Shown here piece by piece: positions 44,824 to 54,429 of a stretch of 64,000 bases of DNA. The notes beneath the pieces were generated by a model. The model had not been told where the DNA came from, did no database searches, and was given only the letters and a program-made list of their open reading frames with translations. Source of the DNA: Aselliscus stoliczkanus (Eukaryota > Chordata > Mammalia > Chiroptera > Hipposideridae); contig CM066736.1 in the NCBI GenBank assembly GCA_033961575.1, positions 10,077,501 through 10,141,500 on the forward strand, given 5' to 3'. The stretch's first letter is position 1, and each line of letters opens with the position of its first letter. The translations under genes and the position numbers were made by a program.

Positions 44824-44977
44824 CAGTAACACCTTGGTTTGCAAGCATAACATATCAGAAACAAACCACTCATATTGCAAGACATCGCTCGTTTACCCAG
44901 TTAAAATGTATTAGAAATGTTTGCTCATCTTGTGGAACACTCGCAAACCAAGTTACTCGCAATCCAAGGTTTTACTG
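44824..44977 (+). mobile_element. small MITE with Tigger-like ends (family B, copy 2)
   Basis: It starts 'cagtaacaccttggtttgca' and ends 'gcaatccaaggttttactg', with TA at 44822-44823 and 44978-44979. The length is 154 bp and the sequence is closely similar to 30657-30812 throughout. It is non-coding; the 104-codon frame across it is an artefact. Confidence 0.9.
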
Positions 44978-45129
44978 TATAAAGAAAGTTAAAACAAAAA
45001 AAAGGTGGAGGTGGTGGAGGTATTCAGTGATGTGCCAAAGTCGCACGTATGCCTTTGAATCCTGTCCTACAACTTTTTAATATATTCCTTCTCATGTAGT
45101 AGCTGTATGACTACTATTACTAAGAATGA

Positions 45130-45345
45130 TAATATCATCGGTTAACTTATTGCTATGTGCCAAGTACTTTACATAAAGAATGCCATTGAATTATTCTATG
45201 TGGGACATACTCTTTTATTCTTTTTCCAGATGAGGAAACTGAAGTATGGAGAGGCCACATGACTTACATGGGATAACACAGCTAATAAGCAGCCAGGGTT
45301 GATGTTTGAATCCTGCTTCTCAGTTCCAGTCTTTATCCATAATCA
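45130..45345 (-). mobile_element. MIR SINE
   Basis: 'gctatgtgccaagtacttta', 'ccagatgaggaaactgaagt' and 'aacacagctaataagcagcc' are the MIR complement in order. Confidence 0.85.
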
Positions 45346-45376
45346 CTATACTTTGCCACCGAGGTCCATCCAATTT

Positions 45377-45821
45377 TTTTTTTTTTTTTTAAGATTTTAT
45401 TGGGGAATTGGTGGAGGGGAGCAGCGTTGGGGAATCGGGGAAGGGGAACAGACAAGTTGCTGTCTTTTTGTTCTTCAGTTTAGTTGCGGAGGATGTTGCT
45501 TCACTGTTGGTATCGTCATTGCGCTCTTCCCGGATGAGGCAGATCGGTCGCTGGCCTCTGGATGTCGCTCACCGCGGCTATTGGCAGCTCACGCTTGGCT
45601 GCCAGCCGCTCACGCTGGCTGTGGGCCACTCACTGTAGCCTATGGCAGCCCACTGCAGCAGGGGCTGCAGCCCACACCGTCACCGGGGCTCGCACAGCCC
45701 AGCTCCAGGTGCAGCTGTTGTTAGCTGTAGAGGGCAGTGTCACTTGCCCTCATGTGGGATCCAAACTGGGGCCGCTGGCATCCCAAAACCAGCGCTTAAC
45801 CAATGCGCCACTCTGCCGGCC
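45377..45821 (-). mobile_element. long composite SINE: tRNA head plus GC-rich body
   Basis: An 11-bp target duplication, 'ccatccaattt', flanks it (45366-45376 and 45822-45832). On the minus strand the first 100 bp or so match the short SINE head up to 'gacactgccctc'. Where the short copies then have an A tail, this one continues for about 325 bp through a GC-rich, internally repetitive body ('gctcacgctggctgtggg'-type units) to AATAAA (signal at 45396-45401) and a poly(A). It is a single insertion event. Frames across it (up to 141 codons) are artefacts. Confidence 0.88.
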
Positions 45822-45999
45822 CCATCCAATTTGTTTTGTATTATCTCCTTGAGATACAAACATCTCCTTCCTTTGTTCATGAATTCACTGAGTATTTATT
45901 GAACACCTGCTCTGTGCCAGACAGTGCTGGGACCTCTGGCGGGGGATACAAGGTGAGTGGCAGGGGGAATAATCAAAATTTCAAATTCTAGATTCAACA

Positions 46000-46570
46000 C
46001 TATTTAAGCTTGGGTTCCCCGGAAAAGAGGGGCTGAGACAAAGATGTACATGTTATTACTTGGATGGCCAAGTGTGAGCCCAGACAGCAACTGAGGGATG
46101 GATGAGTGGAACAGGGAAGGAAAGAGGGCCCCTCAAAGACTGTGCTGCCATGGAGTGGGCCACCTTGAAGCTGCTGGACTATCTGAGAAGTCACATGACA
46201 TGGACCTCAGGGCCATCTGTCTGAGATGAGGAAGAGGAAAACTTCACCTCATGCCTGCATCCCCCACTGATCAAGGGACCACCGAAACGGGGGTTTGATT
46301 CCCCCTGCTTCCAGGATGATGAGTTGGGTGACGAGTTGGTTATCTACTGTGTCCCATACTGTGACATCCAAAGAACAAACCTGGGGTCAGAAGCAAGAGG
46401 TACACAGAGCGGTCCTGGGGGGAAGCCCTATGCATTGCACCTGCATGCAATAGGATTGGACCCAGCATAGATCCTGACATACAGTGGTGGCTGCAATCCA
46501 GGCCAGGTAAGGCAAGGGGATTGGAAGTATGTCTCAGAGGTCTCCAACTCAACTCCTTACCAACTGAGTT
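46000..46570. other. no gene seen; possible old LTR texture
   Basis: 'tgggttccccggaaaagagg' and 'ttacttggatggccaag' suggest an old LTR or LTR-like repeat, but I cannot name it or place its ends. Confidence 0.3.
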
Positions 46571-46599
46571 CAGGAGACAAACGTGAACTAATAACAACT

Positions 46600-46875
46600 A
46601 TCACCAGAACCATGTTATTATGGACACGGGACCTGTCACACAGGACAAATATACTGCAGGCTCTCTGTATGTGCACATCATACAAAGTATTTTCATGCCT
46701 GTAGACAACTCACCAATCTTCATTATGATCACATGAACCAAGAAAGGAGAAAGGCATGTTTTCATTTATGGACGAGGAACTGAGGCTGAATGATGAAGTT
46801 GGTTGCTAGGGTTACCCAGACAGTGTGATGGATGAGCTGGGATTCAAACTCAGATCTCCAACCCCAGGGCTATTT
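46600..46875 (-). mobile_element. MIR SINE
   Basis: 'tttatggacgaggaactgag' and 'gagctgggattcaaactcag' are the MIR complement. The distal half is decayed. Confidence 0.7.
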
Positions 46876-47224
46876 CCCTGGTATCTGTGAAAATTTCTAA
46901 TTCTTTCCCTATCTTATTTCAGGAAAAGACAGCTGGGTGTGGGGAAGAACAGCTGCTATCAGTCTCATAAAAGATGGGTTTCTTGCCCCCCACTGCTACC
47001 AAAAGAAGGGAACGAATCCTTTGGTTCTAACCGGAAATAAAGAAAATTTAGCTAAAATACTGTGAGACAAGATGTGGGGGAATGTTTCCTCAATTTCCTG
47101 AAGAAATAGATTTAACCCATTCAGATATTCATGACCAGTTACTATATGTTTAATGCTGGGTGAGTTTTTCTCCATGCCTCAGTTTCCCTATCTATAAAAT
47201 GGCAATGTTCCCTCCCTCCAGGTT

Positions 47225-47480
47225 ATATGAAAAATTCATATCATGCCATTTTCCTTCTCAAAAGCCTCCAAGGGTTTCATTCAAGGCCATCTAAAATATA
47301 CTCTTTTCCCCCTCTTCATCCTCATTCACATCCTACATGCTGCTCTCAGGACACAGAGCACAGTTCCCAGCTCCCAGGCTCCTTTCCATGCCTTTCTTTC
47401 CGTGGACACTACTCTCTTCTCCCCGTTCATTCATCCATTCATTCGATGATGCTCAAAGCCATTCCTGAGCCAGGCCGGTG
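47225..47480 (+). mobile_element. L2 LINE fragment
   Basis: 'cttctcaaaagcctccaagg', 'cattcaaggccatctaaaat' and 'ttccatgcctttctttccgt' are L2-like. Confidence 0.55.
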
Positions 47481-47744
47481 GCCCAGCCAACAGAACAGAA
47501 CAGGTAAGTTAGCAAGCTGGGTGCCTGTGCACTTGCCCTCTAACTTAGGGCAGGCAAATAGGGTTTATCTGGAGACCCATGTCCAGGTCATTGGAGCTGG
47601 TTGGGCTACTAGCAGTCCTGTACTGGGGTGGGTTCCAGGGCCACCTTCAGGTACAGTTGTGAGGTCTGCTTAGGTGGCTTATGAATGTCTACAATGGGCA
47701 GAGGAAATGGAGTAGGAACATTCTTTTGCTGTCTGTGCTCTGGG

Positions 47745-48010
47745 GGAAATGTGACACACCCTTTGGGGTCCTTCTCCAATTCTACCTCCTCTGTCAAAAT
47801 GGACCATCTTTATCCCTAGTTCTGCTCAGATGTGTATTATCTCTCCATTTGGACACTACGTGCACCGTGCCCCTATGAGACCACTAATTTTAGCTTTATG
47901 CACTTGGTTATAAGGCCCTTGAGGTCAGAGGCCATTTACTACTCACCCTTGTTTCCTGACCACCTAATACAGTGCCTGTGTATGGTTAAAAAATATCTTC
48001 AGAAACAGAA
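47745..48010 (+). mobile_element. L2 LINE 3' fragment
   Basis: 'tcctctgtcaaaatggacca', 'aaggcccttgaggtcagagg' and 'cctaatacagtgcctgtgta' follow L2 3' order, and the fragment leads into the GGT array. Confidence 0.55.
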
Positions 48011-48054
48011 AAGTGAGGTTTTATAGGGTTTTTTTGTGGAACTGTTGTTGGTAT

Positions 48055-49200
48055 TATTGCTGTTAATAATGGTGATGGTGATACTGGTGGTATTGGTGAA
48101 GGTGTTGATGCAATGGTGGTAGTAGTGGTGATGGGTTCATGCTACTCCTGGTAGTGGCAATGGTATGGTTGCTATTGGTGGTGAAGTGGTATACTTGGTG
48201 GTGGTGATGGTGATTATGGTGGTGATGGCGGTGGTGGTGATGGTGGTGATGGTGATGGTGGTGGTGGTGGTGGTGGTGGTGATGGTGATGGTGGTGATGG
48301 TAGTAATGGTAGTTATGTGGTGGTGGTGGAGGTGGTGATGGTGATTGTGGTGGAGGTGGTGGTGGTGGTGGTGGTAATGTTGGTGGTTGTGGTGGTGATG
48401 GTGGTGATGGTAATGATGATGGTGGTGGTGGTGGTGGTGATGATGGTGGTGATGGTGGTGGTGGTGGTGATGATGGTGGTGGTGATGATGGTGGTGGTGG
48501 TGATGGTGGTGGTGGTGGTGATGGTGATGGTGGTGGTGGTGGTGGTGGTGATGATGGTAGTAATGGTAGTTATGTGGTGGTGGTGGAGGTGGTGATGGTG
48601 ATTGTGGTGGAGGTGGTGGTGGTGGTGGTAATGATGGTGGTGATGGTGATGATGATGGTGGTGGTGGTGGTGGTGGTGATGATGGTAGTAATGGTAGTTA
48701 TGTGGTGGTGGTGGAGGTGGTGATGGTGATTGTGGTGGAGGTGGTGGTGGTGGTGGTAATGATGGTGGTTGTGGTGGTGATGGTGGTGATGGTAATGATG
48801 ATGGTGGTGGTGGTGGTGGTGATGATGGTGGTGATGGTGATGGTGATGGTGGTGGTGGTGGTGGTGGTGGTGGTGATGATGGTGGTGCTGATGGTGGTGG
48901 TGATGATGGTGGTGGTGATGATGGTGGTGGTGGTGGTGATGGTGATGGTGGTGATGATGGTGGTGGTGGTGGTGATGATGGTGGTAATGATGGTGGTGAT
49001 GGTGATGATGATGGTGGTGGTGGTGGTGATGATGGTGATGGTGGTGGTGGTGGTGGTGGTGGTGGTGGTGATGGTGGTGGTGGTGGTGGTGGTGGTGGTG
49101 GTGGTGATAACAGTGGTGGTGCTTTGGTAACATTGCAGTTGGTGTTGCTATTGTTGGTGATGATTATGTTGCTATTATTGTTGATGGTGGTGGTAGTGTT
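48055..49200. repeat. (GGT/GAT)n minisatellite, about 1.1 kb
   Basis: Triplets GGT, GAT, AAT and GCT make up nearly all of it, and the plus strand is almost free of C. A longer unit is visible: 'tagtaatggtagttatg' occurs at 48301, 48558 and 48686, each time followed by the same variant pattern, so spacings are 257 and 128 bp, consistent with a period near 128 bp. Poly-Val/Met frames on the plus strand and a 187-codon poly-His frame on the minus strand are translations of the repeat, not proteins. GGT runs can form two-layer G-quadruplexes. Confidence 0.96.
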
Positions 49201-49204
49201 TTAA

Positions 49205-49780
49205 TATGGTGGCTACTTTCACACAAATTGATTGGAATATACTGTCATCTTGCATTAAGAGCTTCTGACCTCATGAATCTGACGATTTCTTTCAACCCAT
49301 GAATCCATACATCAACATTCCAGTATCTTTCACAAGTAGCTCAACTTTCAGACAATTCACAACCCAAAGGAAAGCAGTGTAGAGAGTAGCTATAAAAATG
49401 TATATTCATAGATGTTTGCACGATTTGTTTGCTGTGTTTTTCTATGTGCCTGAATTATTACGACGCTTAAAGAAAAAGGTGATGATTGAAAAGTGTGTTG
49501 TAAAAACACTGGGGACACCAAAGAAGAGTCACCAATTCTCCTTGAAGCAAGCCTAAAGGGATACAAAGAAAAGGCGAGATGGGAGCTGAGCCTTGAAAAA
49601 TATGGGGTTGTGTATGCTGAACTGACTGGGTGCATGGGGGAGAAGGTGCCCCAAGCAGAGGCAGCAGCCTGACAAAGGCATGTGACACGAAATGGCACGC
49701 AACAATCATGGACACATGGGGCCTCATTACTTCCCTTCTTTGCTCCTCGGTTTCCTCTTCTTTAAAATGGGGCCAGTACA
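49205..49780. other. no gene or clear repeat seen
   Basis: Unique-looking sequence between the minisatellite and the mariner. Frames of 102-104 codons on the minus strand show no domain. Confidence 0.4.
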
Positions 49781-49782
49781 AA

Positions 49783-50348
49783 TACGAGGACTGACAATTA
49801 AGTTCACGAACTTGTTGCTAATCTTTTTTGATATCAGAGAGATTATTCATTATGAATTTGCACCAACTGGACAAACAGTTAACCAAGTTTACTCTTTGGA
49901 AATGCTGAAAAGACTGCGTGAAAAAGTTAGACAAAACAGCCTGAACCTTTCGCCAACAATTCACGGCTCTCGCATCACGACAATGCACCACCTCACAGGG
50001 CACTGTCTGTGAGGGAGTTTTTAGCCAGTAAATAAATAACTGTATTGGAACACCCTCCCTGCTCACCTGATCTTGCCCCCAATGACTTCTTTCTTTACCC
50101 AAAGATAAAGGAAATATTAAGAGGAAGACATTGTGATGACATTCAGGACAGCAAGCGTAATACGTTGTCAGCTCTGATGGCCATTCCAGAAAAAGAGTTC
50201 CAAAACTGCTTTGAAGGGTGGACTAGGCGCTGGCGTCGGTGCATAGCTTCCCAAGGGGAGGACTTAAAGGTGACCGTAGTGATATTCAGCAATGAGGTAT
50301 GGAGCGCTTTTTCTAGGATGAGTTCGAGAATTATTGTCAGATCCCATA
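49783..50348 (+). mobile_element. internally deleted mariner element, second copy
   Basis: The left end 'gaggactgacaattaagttc' and the complement of the right end, 'tgggatctgacaataattct', are inverted repeats, with TA at 49783-49784 and 50347-50348. Structure matches the copy at 427-1003: the left repeat is followed by 'gttgctaatctttttt' and then directly by the second half of the transposase. Both lack the same 5' portion. Length is about 566 bp. Confidence 0.93.
49831..50299 (+). pseudogene. mariner transposase C-terminal remnant
   Basis: The region encodes IIHYEFAPTGQTVNQV near the start, and from about 50045 YSPDLAPNDFF (third catalytic Asp region), then YPKIKEILRG and a C-terminal stretch ending near SQGEDLKV. 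The second catalytic motif (HHDNAP) is readable near 49974 but in another frame. The HTH domain and first Asp are missing. It is closer to an open frame than the copy at 491-948 but cannot be active. Confidence 0.88.
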
Positions 50349-50379
50349 CATCCTGAGTGAGGTTTGTAATTGATTTATT

Positions 50380-50445
50380 TACTACCATATGCCTCAGTGC
50401 CCAGAACAGTGCTTGGTACATAGTAGGTACTAAATGAATAGTTGT
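50380..50445 (+). mobile_element. L2 3' tail fragment
   Basis: 'cagaacagtgcttggtacat' then 'agtaggtactaaatgaatag' is an L2 3' end. GGAA-type repeats follow to about 50490. Confidence 0.6.
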
Positions 50446-50449
50446 AAAG

Positions 50450-50955
50450 AGAGAAGGAAGGCAGGAGGGAGGGAGGGTAGGAAGGACTAAAGAAAAGGCA
50501 AGAATGAATGACTAAATAAATAAGTGAATGAATAAAGGACGCCTAAGAGCTCATAGAATAGGTCCCAGGTCAGTTCCCTCAAAGGTCCCCTGTCCAGTTT
50601 GGCTTGCATTCTTTGAAGGAGCTAGCTGCCCCCACCCCAGCAATGCCCTTTTTTCTCCACATTTCTCCCTTGATTCCCCTCCTCCCTCCCACCCCCACCT
50701 CTGCCCTGGCCTCCTGCCTCTCATGTTATAGATTAAAAACAACAGCCAAGCTGGCATTTACTGACTGTCAAACACCTCTTTGAGTTTCCTCAGAACAAAC
50801 AGACTCGGCTGACTTTTTGTTTGTTTTCTTCCTTTTTCTAAGCGGCTGAGCTGTCCCTGGCATTGTGCAAGAGGTCAGATGGAGGGACTGTCAACGGCTC
50901 CCTAATGTAGGCTCCTACCCTAGAAAGCGGGTCCCCAGTGGTTTTAAGCACCTGA
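50450..50955. other. no gene seen
   Basis: GGAA/GGAG purine repeats at 50450-50482, then unique-looking sequence. Confidence 0.4.
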
Positions 50956-50960
50956 GCCAG

Positions 50961-50974
50961 CGCGCGCGCACGCG

Positions 50975-51025
<51 letters not shown>
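50961..51025. repeat. (CG)n(CA)n alternating tract
   Basis: 'cgcgcgcgcacgcgcata' passes into about 23 CA dinucleotides. The tract is almost strictly alternating pyrimidine-purine over 65 bp, with a CG-rich start. Confidence 0.97.
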
Positions 51026-51027
<2 letters not shown>

Positions 51028-51029
51028 CA

Positions 51030-51620
51030 ACCACACAGGTCGCTGTTTGTTTTCTCCAACAGGTCTGGCATTCCCCCATGGGAGAGGGGCAGCTTGAAAC
51101 ACAGAAGCTTCCTTCCTTAATTGGACATGAAAAACAGTTTGGATAAATGGAGACATGTCACCCCAACTGTGTAATCCCTTCCCGAAGAGCAGGAAGGCTG
51201 AAGGCTTTGTGTGTGTGTGGGGGGTTTGGTTGTTTTTACTTTGTTTTTAAATTTGAAAAGTTTTGCAGTAAAGCATCCATATATTTTATGTAACAAAAGC
51301 CGAAAGCCCCTAATAAAACCTTTCATTCTGCACGTCAAAGTAAATAATGACAGTTTATTTTATCATGCATTCACCTAGTCAGTCAACAAATATTTATTGA
51401 ATTTCTATTCGGTGCCAGACACTGCTCTCGATTTGGGAGATGCCATGGTGAAGAAAGGCAGACCCTGGCTCTATTTGAAAGCTAACTCTTTACAGCCCCA
51501 AACAAAGCAATGATCTTTATAAACAGGGGAGCGCTGTGGTCACATCCATGTCATCTCATATGGCCCTCACAGGGTGACTCTATAGGCACACTGTTCTGTA
51601 GCTTAATTTTCTGTATTTTT
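51030..51620. other. no gene seen; small L2-like tail at 51375-51430
   Basis: 'caacaaatatttattgaatt' and 'tcggtgccagacactgctct' at 51375-51430 are repeat-tail-like. The rest, including the AT-rich 51220-51360, shows no signature. Confidence 0.4.
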
Positions 51621-51629
51621 TTAAAAAAA

Positions 51630-51863
51630 GGGTGCCCCCAAAAATGTATACATATTTTAAAAAAGGGAAACTGTATTAAAATTGTAACACCCAATATATA
51701 CCAATAACAAAAGATGAATACAAGCCATGTTTGACTTCTGCAATGACAAGAGGGGCTCCAAGTGGTTCCCATCAGCATCCAGACTCTTCTGATGATGGCA
51801 AACTACTGCTTGAGCCACATTGACCAACGTGTTCACTTGTGTACATTTTTTTGGCACCCCCAG
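51630..51863 (+). mobile_element. small MITE, Tc1/mariner-like (family A, copy 2)
   Basis: The left end 'gggtgcccccaaaaatgtat' is the inverse of the right end 'acatttttttggcaccccca', followed by a TA. The interior shares 'ctgtattaaaattg', 'acaaaagatgaatacaag' (slightly varied) and 'tctgcaatgacaagagg' with 27618-27860, in the same orientation. Length is about 234 bp. Confidence 0.85.
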
Positions 51864-51954
51864 TACATCTTGAACTCTTTTCCACATCAGCCCATAAACT
51901 TGTACCTTATGCATTTCAAAAGTGGCACAGTACCCTATTGTTTAAATGTACCAT

Positions 51955-52060
51955 AACGAATTTAAACAGTTCTCTGTCACTGGACATTTGGGTTGTTTCC
52001 AAGCTGAGTTCTTGAAGTGAGATTGCTGGAAAAGGAACGAGGTTGAAAGCCTGAGCAATC
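51955..52060 (-). mobile_element. L1 fragment
   Basis: 'ggacatttgggttgtttcca' and 'gtgagattgctggaaaagga' are complement-strand L1 phrases in a short piece. Confidence 0.6.
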
Positions 52061-52397
52061 ATGTAAAAGGGACTAAAGATTTTGGAAAGCGAAAGGCTAA
52101 CTTGACATCTTCTCTCAGCTCCACCCATCTCACCTTAAAAGTAAAGGAACATGTCGTAGGACACTCGAGGAATGGGTGGCCTTACCGGCATTTACTTGGC
52201 AGAAACCTACGCTCCACCTTAAGAAACTCAAATTTTTACTTCTCTTTCTGGGTGGTAATTATCCAGTTATATGTTGACTTCTGCCATCAGAGCACATGAC
52301 CTTGAAAAGCCAGGGTCTTATCTTCCCATTTCTTAGAATAAGACTAGGGACAGAGTGACAACTCAGTTAAATCCTGTTGAAGGAATAATTAATTAAG

Positions 52398-52680
52398 GAA
52401 TATAAGAGAAAGTGAGTGAATGACTGAATAGATGTTGGGTGCGTGGGTGGGTGAGTGGGTTGGTGGGTAGATGGGTAGATGAATGGAAAAATGGCTGGAT
52501 GCATGGGTAGAAAAATGGATAGATTGATGGGCAGATGGATAGATACACGAAAATATGGAAGAATGGATGAATGACTGGATGAATAAATGAATAAACCAAT
52601 GGATGATGAGTGAATAGGGAGTCAATGTATGAATAAGTGAATGAGTGAAAGTGTGGGTAAATAGATGGATGATGGCCAAC
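52398..52680. repeat. degenerate GGAT/GGGT/GAAT array
   Basis: Tetramers GGGT, GGAT, AGAT and GAAT alternate irregularly for about 280 bp. Minus-strand Ser/His/Ile/Pro frames here are artefacts. Confidence 0.9.
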
Positions 52681-52689
52681 AGCCACATT

Positions 52690-53485
52690 TTCATGATTAG
52701 CACATTATATAGATGCTTATGTAGAAGAAGAATTCATTGGTTATTGAAGGATTTCCCCATAGGACTGCTTTTAATAAGCACCTTGGATGCATTTAACATT
52801 ATAATTCAATTTGCACTCTGCCACTGAGCAGCACGCCAAGGGTGGTAAGTGAACGCAATGACGAATGCTTCCCGATCTTGCTACTTAGTGTACCATGGGA
52901 GTCCAAGAGATAGTAATGAATGAAGGTGATGGATAAGAAGATGGTACATGTCTATGGGGGCCGGGCATGCCCTGCGAAGCTCCATCATCCCCAACATCAA
53001 GAACAGAAAGGATTCCGGGACAGGAATACCTTGGGCCTGGAAAATCACTGCCGAAAACTGTGGCCTTCATGAATAGATTGCCTCCTGCCCAGCATGTTGA
53101 CATGTCTAAGCCATGGCCAAGGACTTAAAGGTCCCACCTGTCTCCACAGGTGGCACCTACAGCCATCTCTCCAAAATCAACAGAGATTAGCCAGTCACTC
53201 CACTTTGGATCAAGGCATCGCCAAGCTTCTGTCCCAGCTCGTCCGTCCAGCCCCGTTGACCTGACTGGGAGCCTCTGGGTCTCCCGATCCCTTGCCCCAG
53301 CCCTCGAAGGCCATCAGGTAAACAAACTACCTTGGGAGCCATCAGCACACCTTCCAAGGCAAACAAGCCTTGGCCCCAGTGAGGTCAGCAGCGGGAGGAT
53401 GAGGCCATTAAGCCAGTGTGCCTGTCTGCTGCTTGTCTCCCACTGCTGCTTTTGATGGACAGAACTCTGACCTGCCTCCAGGAGG
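52690..53485. other. no gene or clear repeat seen
   Basis: Unique-looking sequence containing the E-box hairpin at 53129-53158. A 101-codon plus frame (53150-53455) has no domain. Confidence 0.4.
53129..53158. repeat. inverted repeat with paired E-boxes
   Basis: 'aggtcccacctgt', a 4-bp centre ctcc, then 'acaggtggcacct': 13-bp arms with one mismatch. Each arm holds a CACCTG/CAGGTG E-box, the site type bound by ZEB, SNAI and some bHLH factors. The structure is seen; function is inference. Confidence 0.85.
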
Positions 53486-53489
53486 AGAG

Positions 53490-53690
53490 GTGCAAGCCGT
53501 AGTCATCAATCACCTACTGTGTGCCAGGAATTATGCTGGGCTCTGTACATTGTCACATTTTATCCTAACAGGTAGGGAGCAATTTTCAGAAGTGAAAGCT
53601 GAAGCCCAGAGAGGTGAAGTAGCTTGCCCAAGTTCACACAGCTAGCAAGAGGCAAAATGAAGATTTGAGGTCGGGTTTACCTTGTTCCAA
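53490..53690 (-). mobile_element. MIR SINE
   Basis: 'ctactgtgtgccaggaatta', 'gaagcccagagaggtgaagt' and 'gcccaagttcacacagctag' are the MIR complement, well preserved. Confidence 0.88.
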
Positions 53691-53699
53691 AGCCATTTA

Positions 53700-54225
53700 A
53701 AAAAAAAAAATGTTTCAACTTGTGTCTGAAAGGATAAACAATGGGAATTGTCCCCCAGGTTGGTATCCTCATTGTGGAAAAATCCTAACTATCAGTATCT
53801 AAAAGTGCATTTTTAGTCAAAATAAGAAATGTATCAGAGAAGGAGGTCTATATTCTACAGCCTGGTGGGACCAGAGGAGAGAAAACGGATCATTCTTGAA
53901 GGCCCCGAAAGATCAGACCACAGCAGGAAACCCAAGCTCACCCAGGCCCTGTTCTCATGGGGCTTCCAGTCAAGTAAGGAAAAGAGATATCAGTGAAGAC
54001 TCACACAAATAAATCTGAAATTACGAACAGAGAAGGGAAATGGCAGGGAGGCACTGCTGATGCCTAACAGGGGGTCCTGAAAGCTTCTGGATTTCAAGGA
54101 GGACTTCCGGGAGGAAGTGATGTTTGAATTGAGATCAGAAACACAAGTAGGGGTTGATCAGAAATATTAAAGAGATACTTACAAATAATGTTAATGACAT
54201 GGGAAAATGTTCCAGGATATATGTT
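53700..54225. other. no gene seen; old-repeat texture
   Basis: A run of ten or more A lies at about 53699-53710. 'ggaggacttccgggaggaag' and 'tgatgtttgaattgagatc' at 54090-54140 resemble an old repeat of uncertain family. Confidence 0.35.
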
Positions 54226-54234
54226 GGAGGGCAC

Positions 54235-54414
54235 TTTTTTTTATATATCTGTCTTATTAATTTATTTATTTTATTGGGGTACAGTGTATTTTTCCAGGAC
54301 CCATCAGCTCCAAGTCAAGTAGTTGTTTCAATCTAGTTGTGGAGGGCGCAGCTCAGTGGCCCATGTGGGGATTGAACAGGCACTGTGCTCTAACCACCTC
54401 AGCTAACCAGCCGA
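54235..54414 (-). mobile_element. second type of tRNA-derived bat SINE
   Basis: 'gagggcac' occurs on both sides (54227-54234 and 54415-54422) as target duplication. Between them, on the complement, a tRNA-like head ('ggctggttagctgaggtggt', 'cccacatgggccactgagct') leads to 'ccaataaaataaataaatta'. The head differs from that of the SINEs at 4.1, 17.7 and 39.9 kb, so this is another family. The last part, with AATAAA and 'cactgtaccccaataaa', is typical of bat SINEs I know. Confidence 0.82.
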
Positions 54415-54429
54415 GAGGGCACATTTTTT

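Noticed and set aside
45299..45902. Three overlapping frames up to 141 codons
   Set aside because: They lie inside the composite SINE; all frames are open only because of its GC-rich repeats.
48570..49133. 187-codon poly-histidine frame
   Set aside because: It is a translation of the GGT/GAT minisatellite complement; composition follows the repeat and nothing else supports a gene.
50045..50356. Domesticated mariner transposase gene
   Set aside because: The 103-codon frame lacks the DNA-binding domain and first catalytic Asp and is flanked by its own terminal repeats; nothing suggests co-option.
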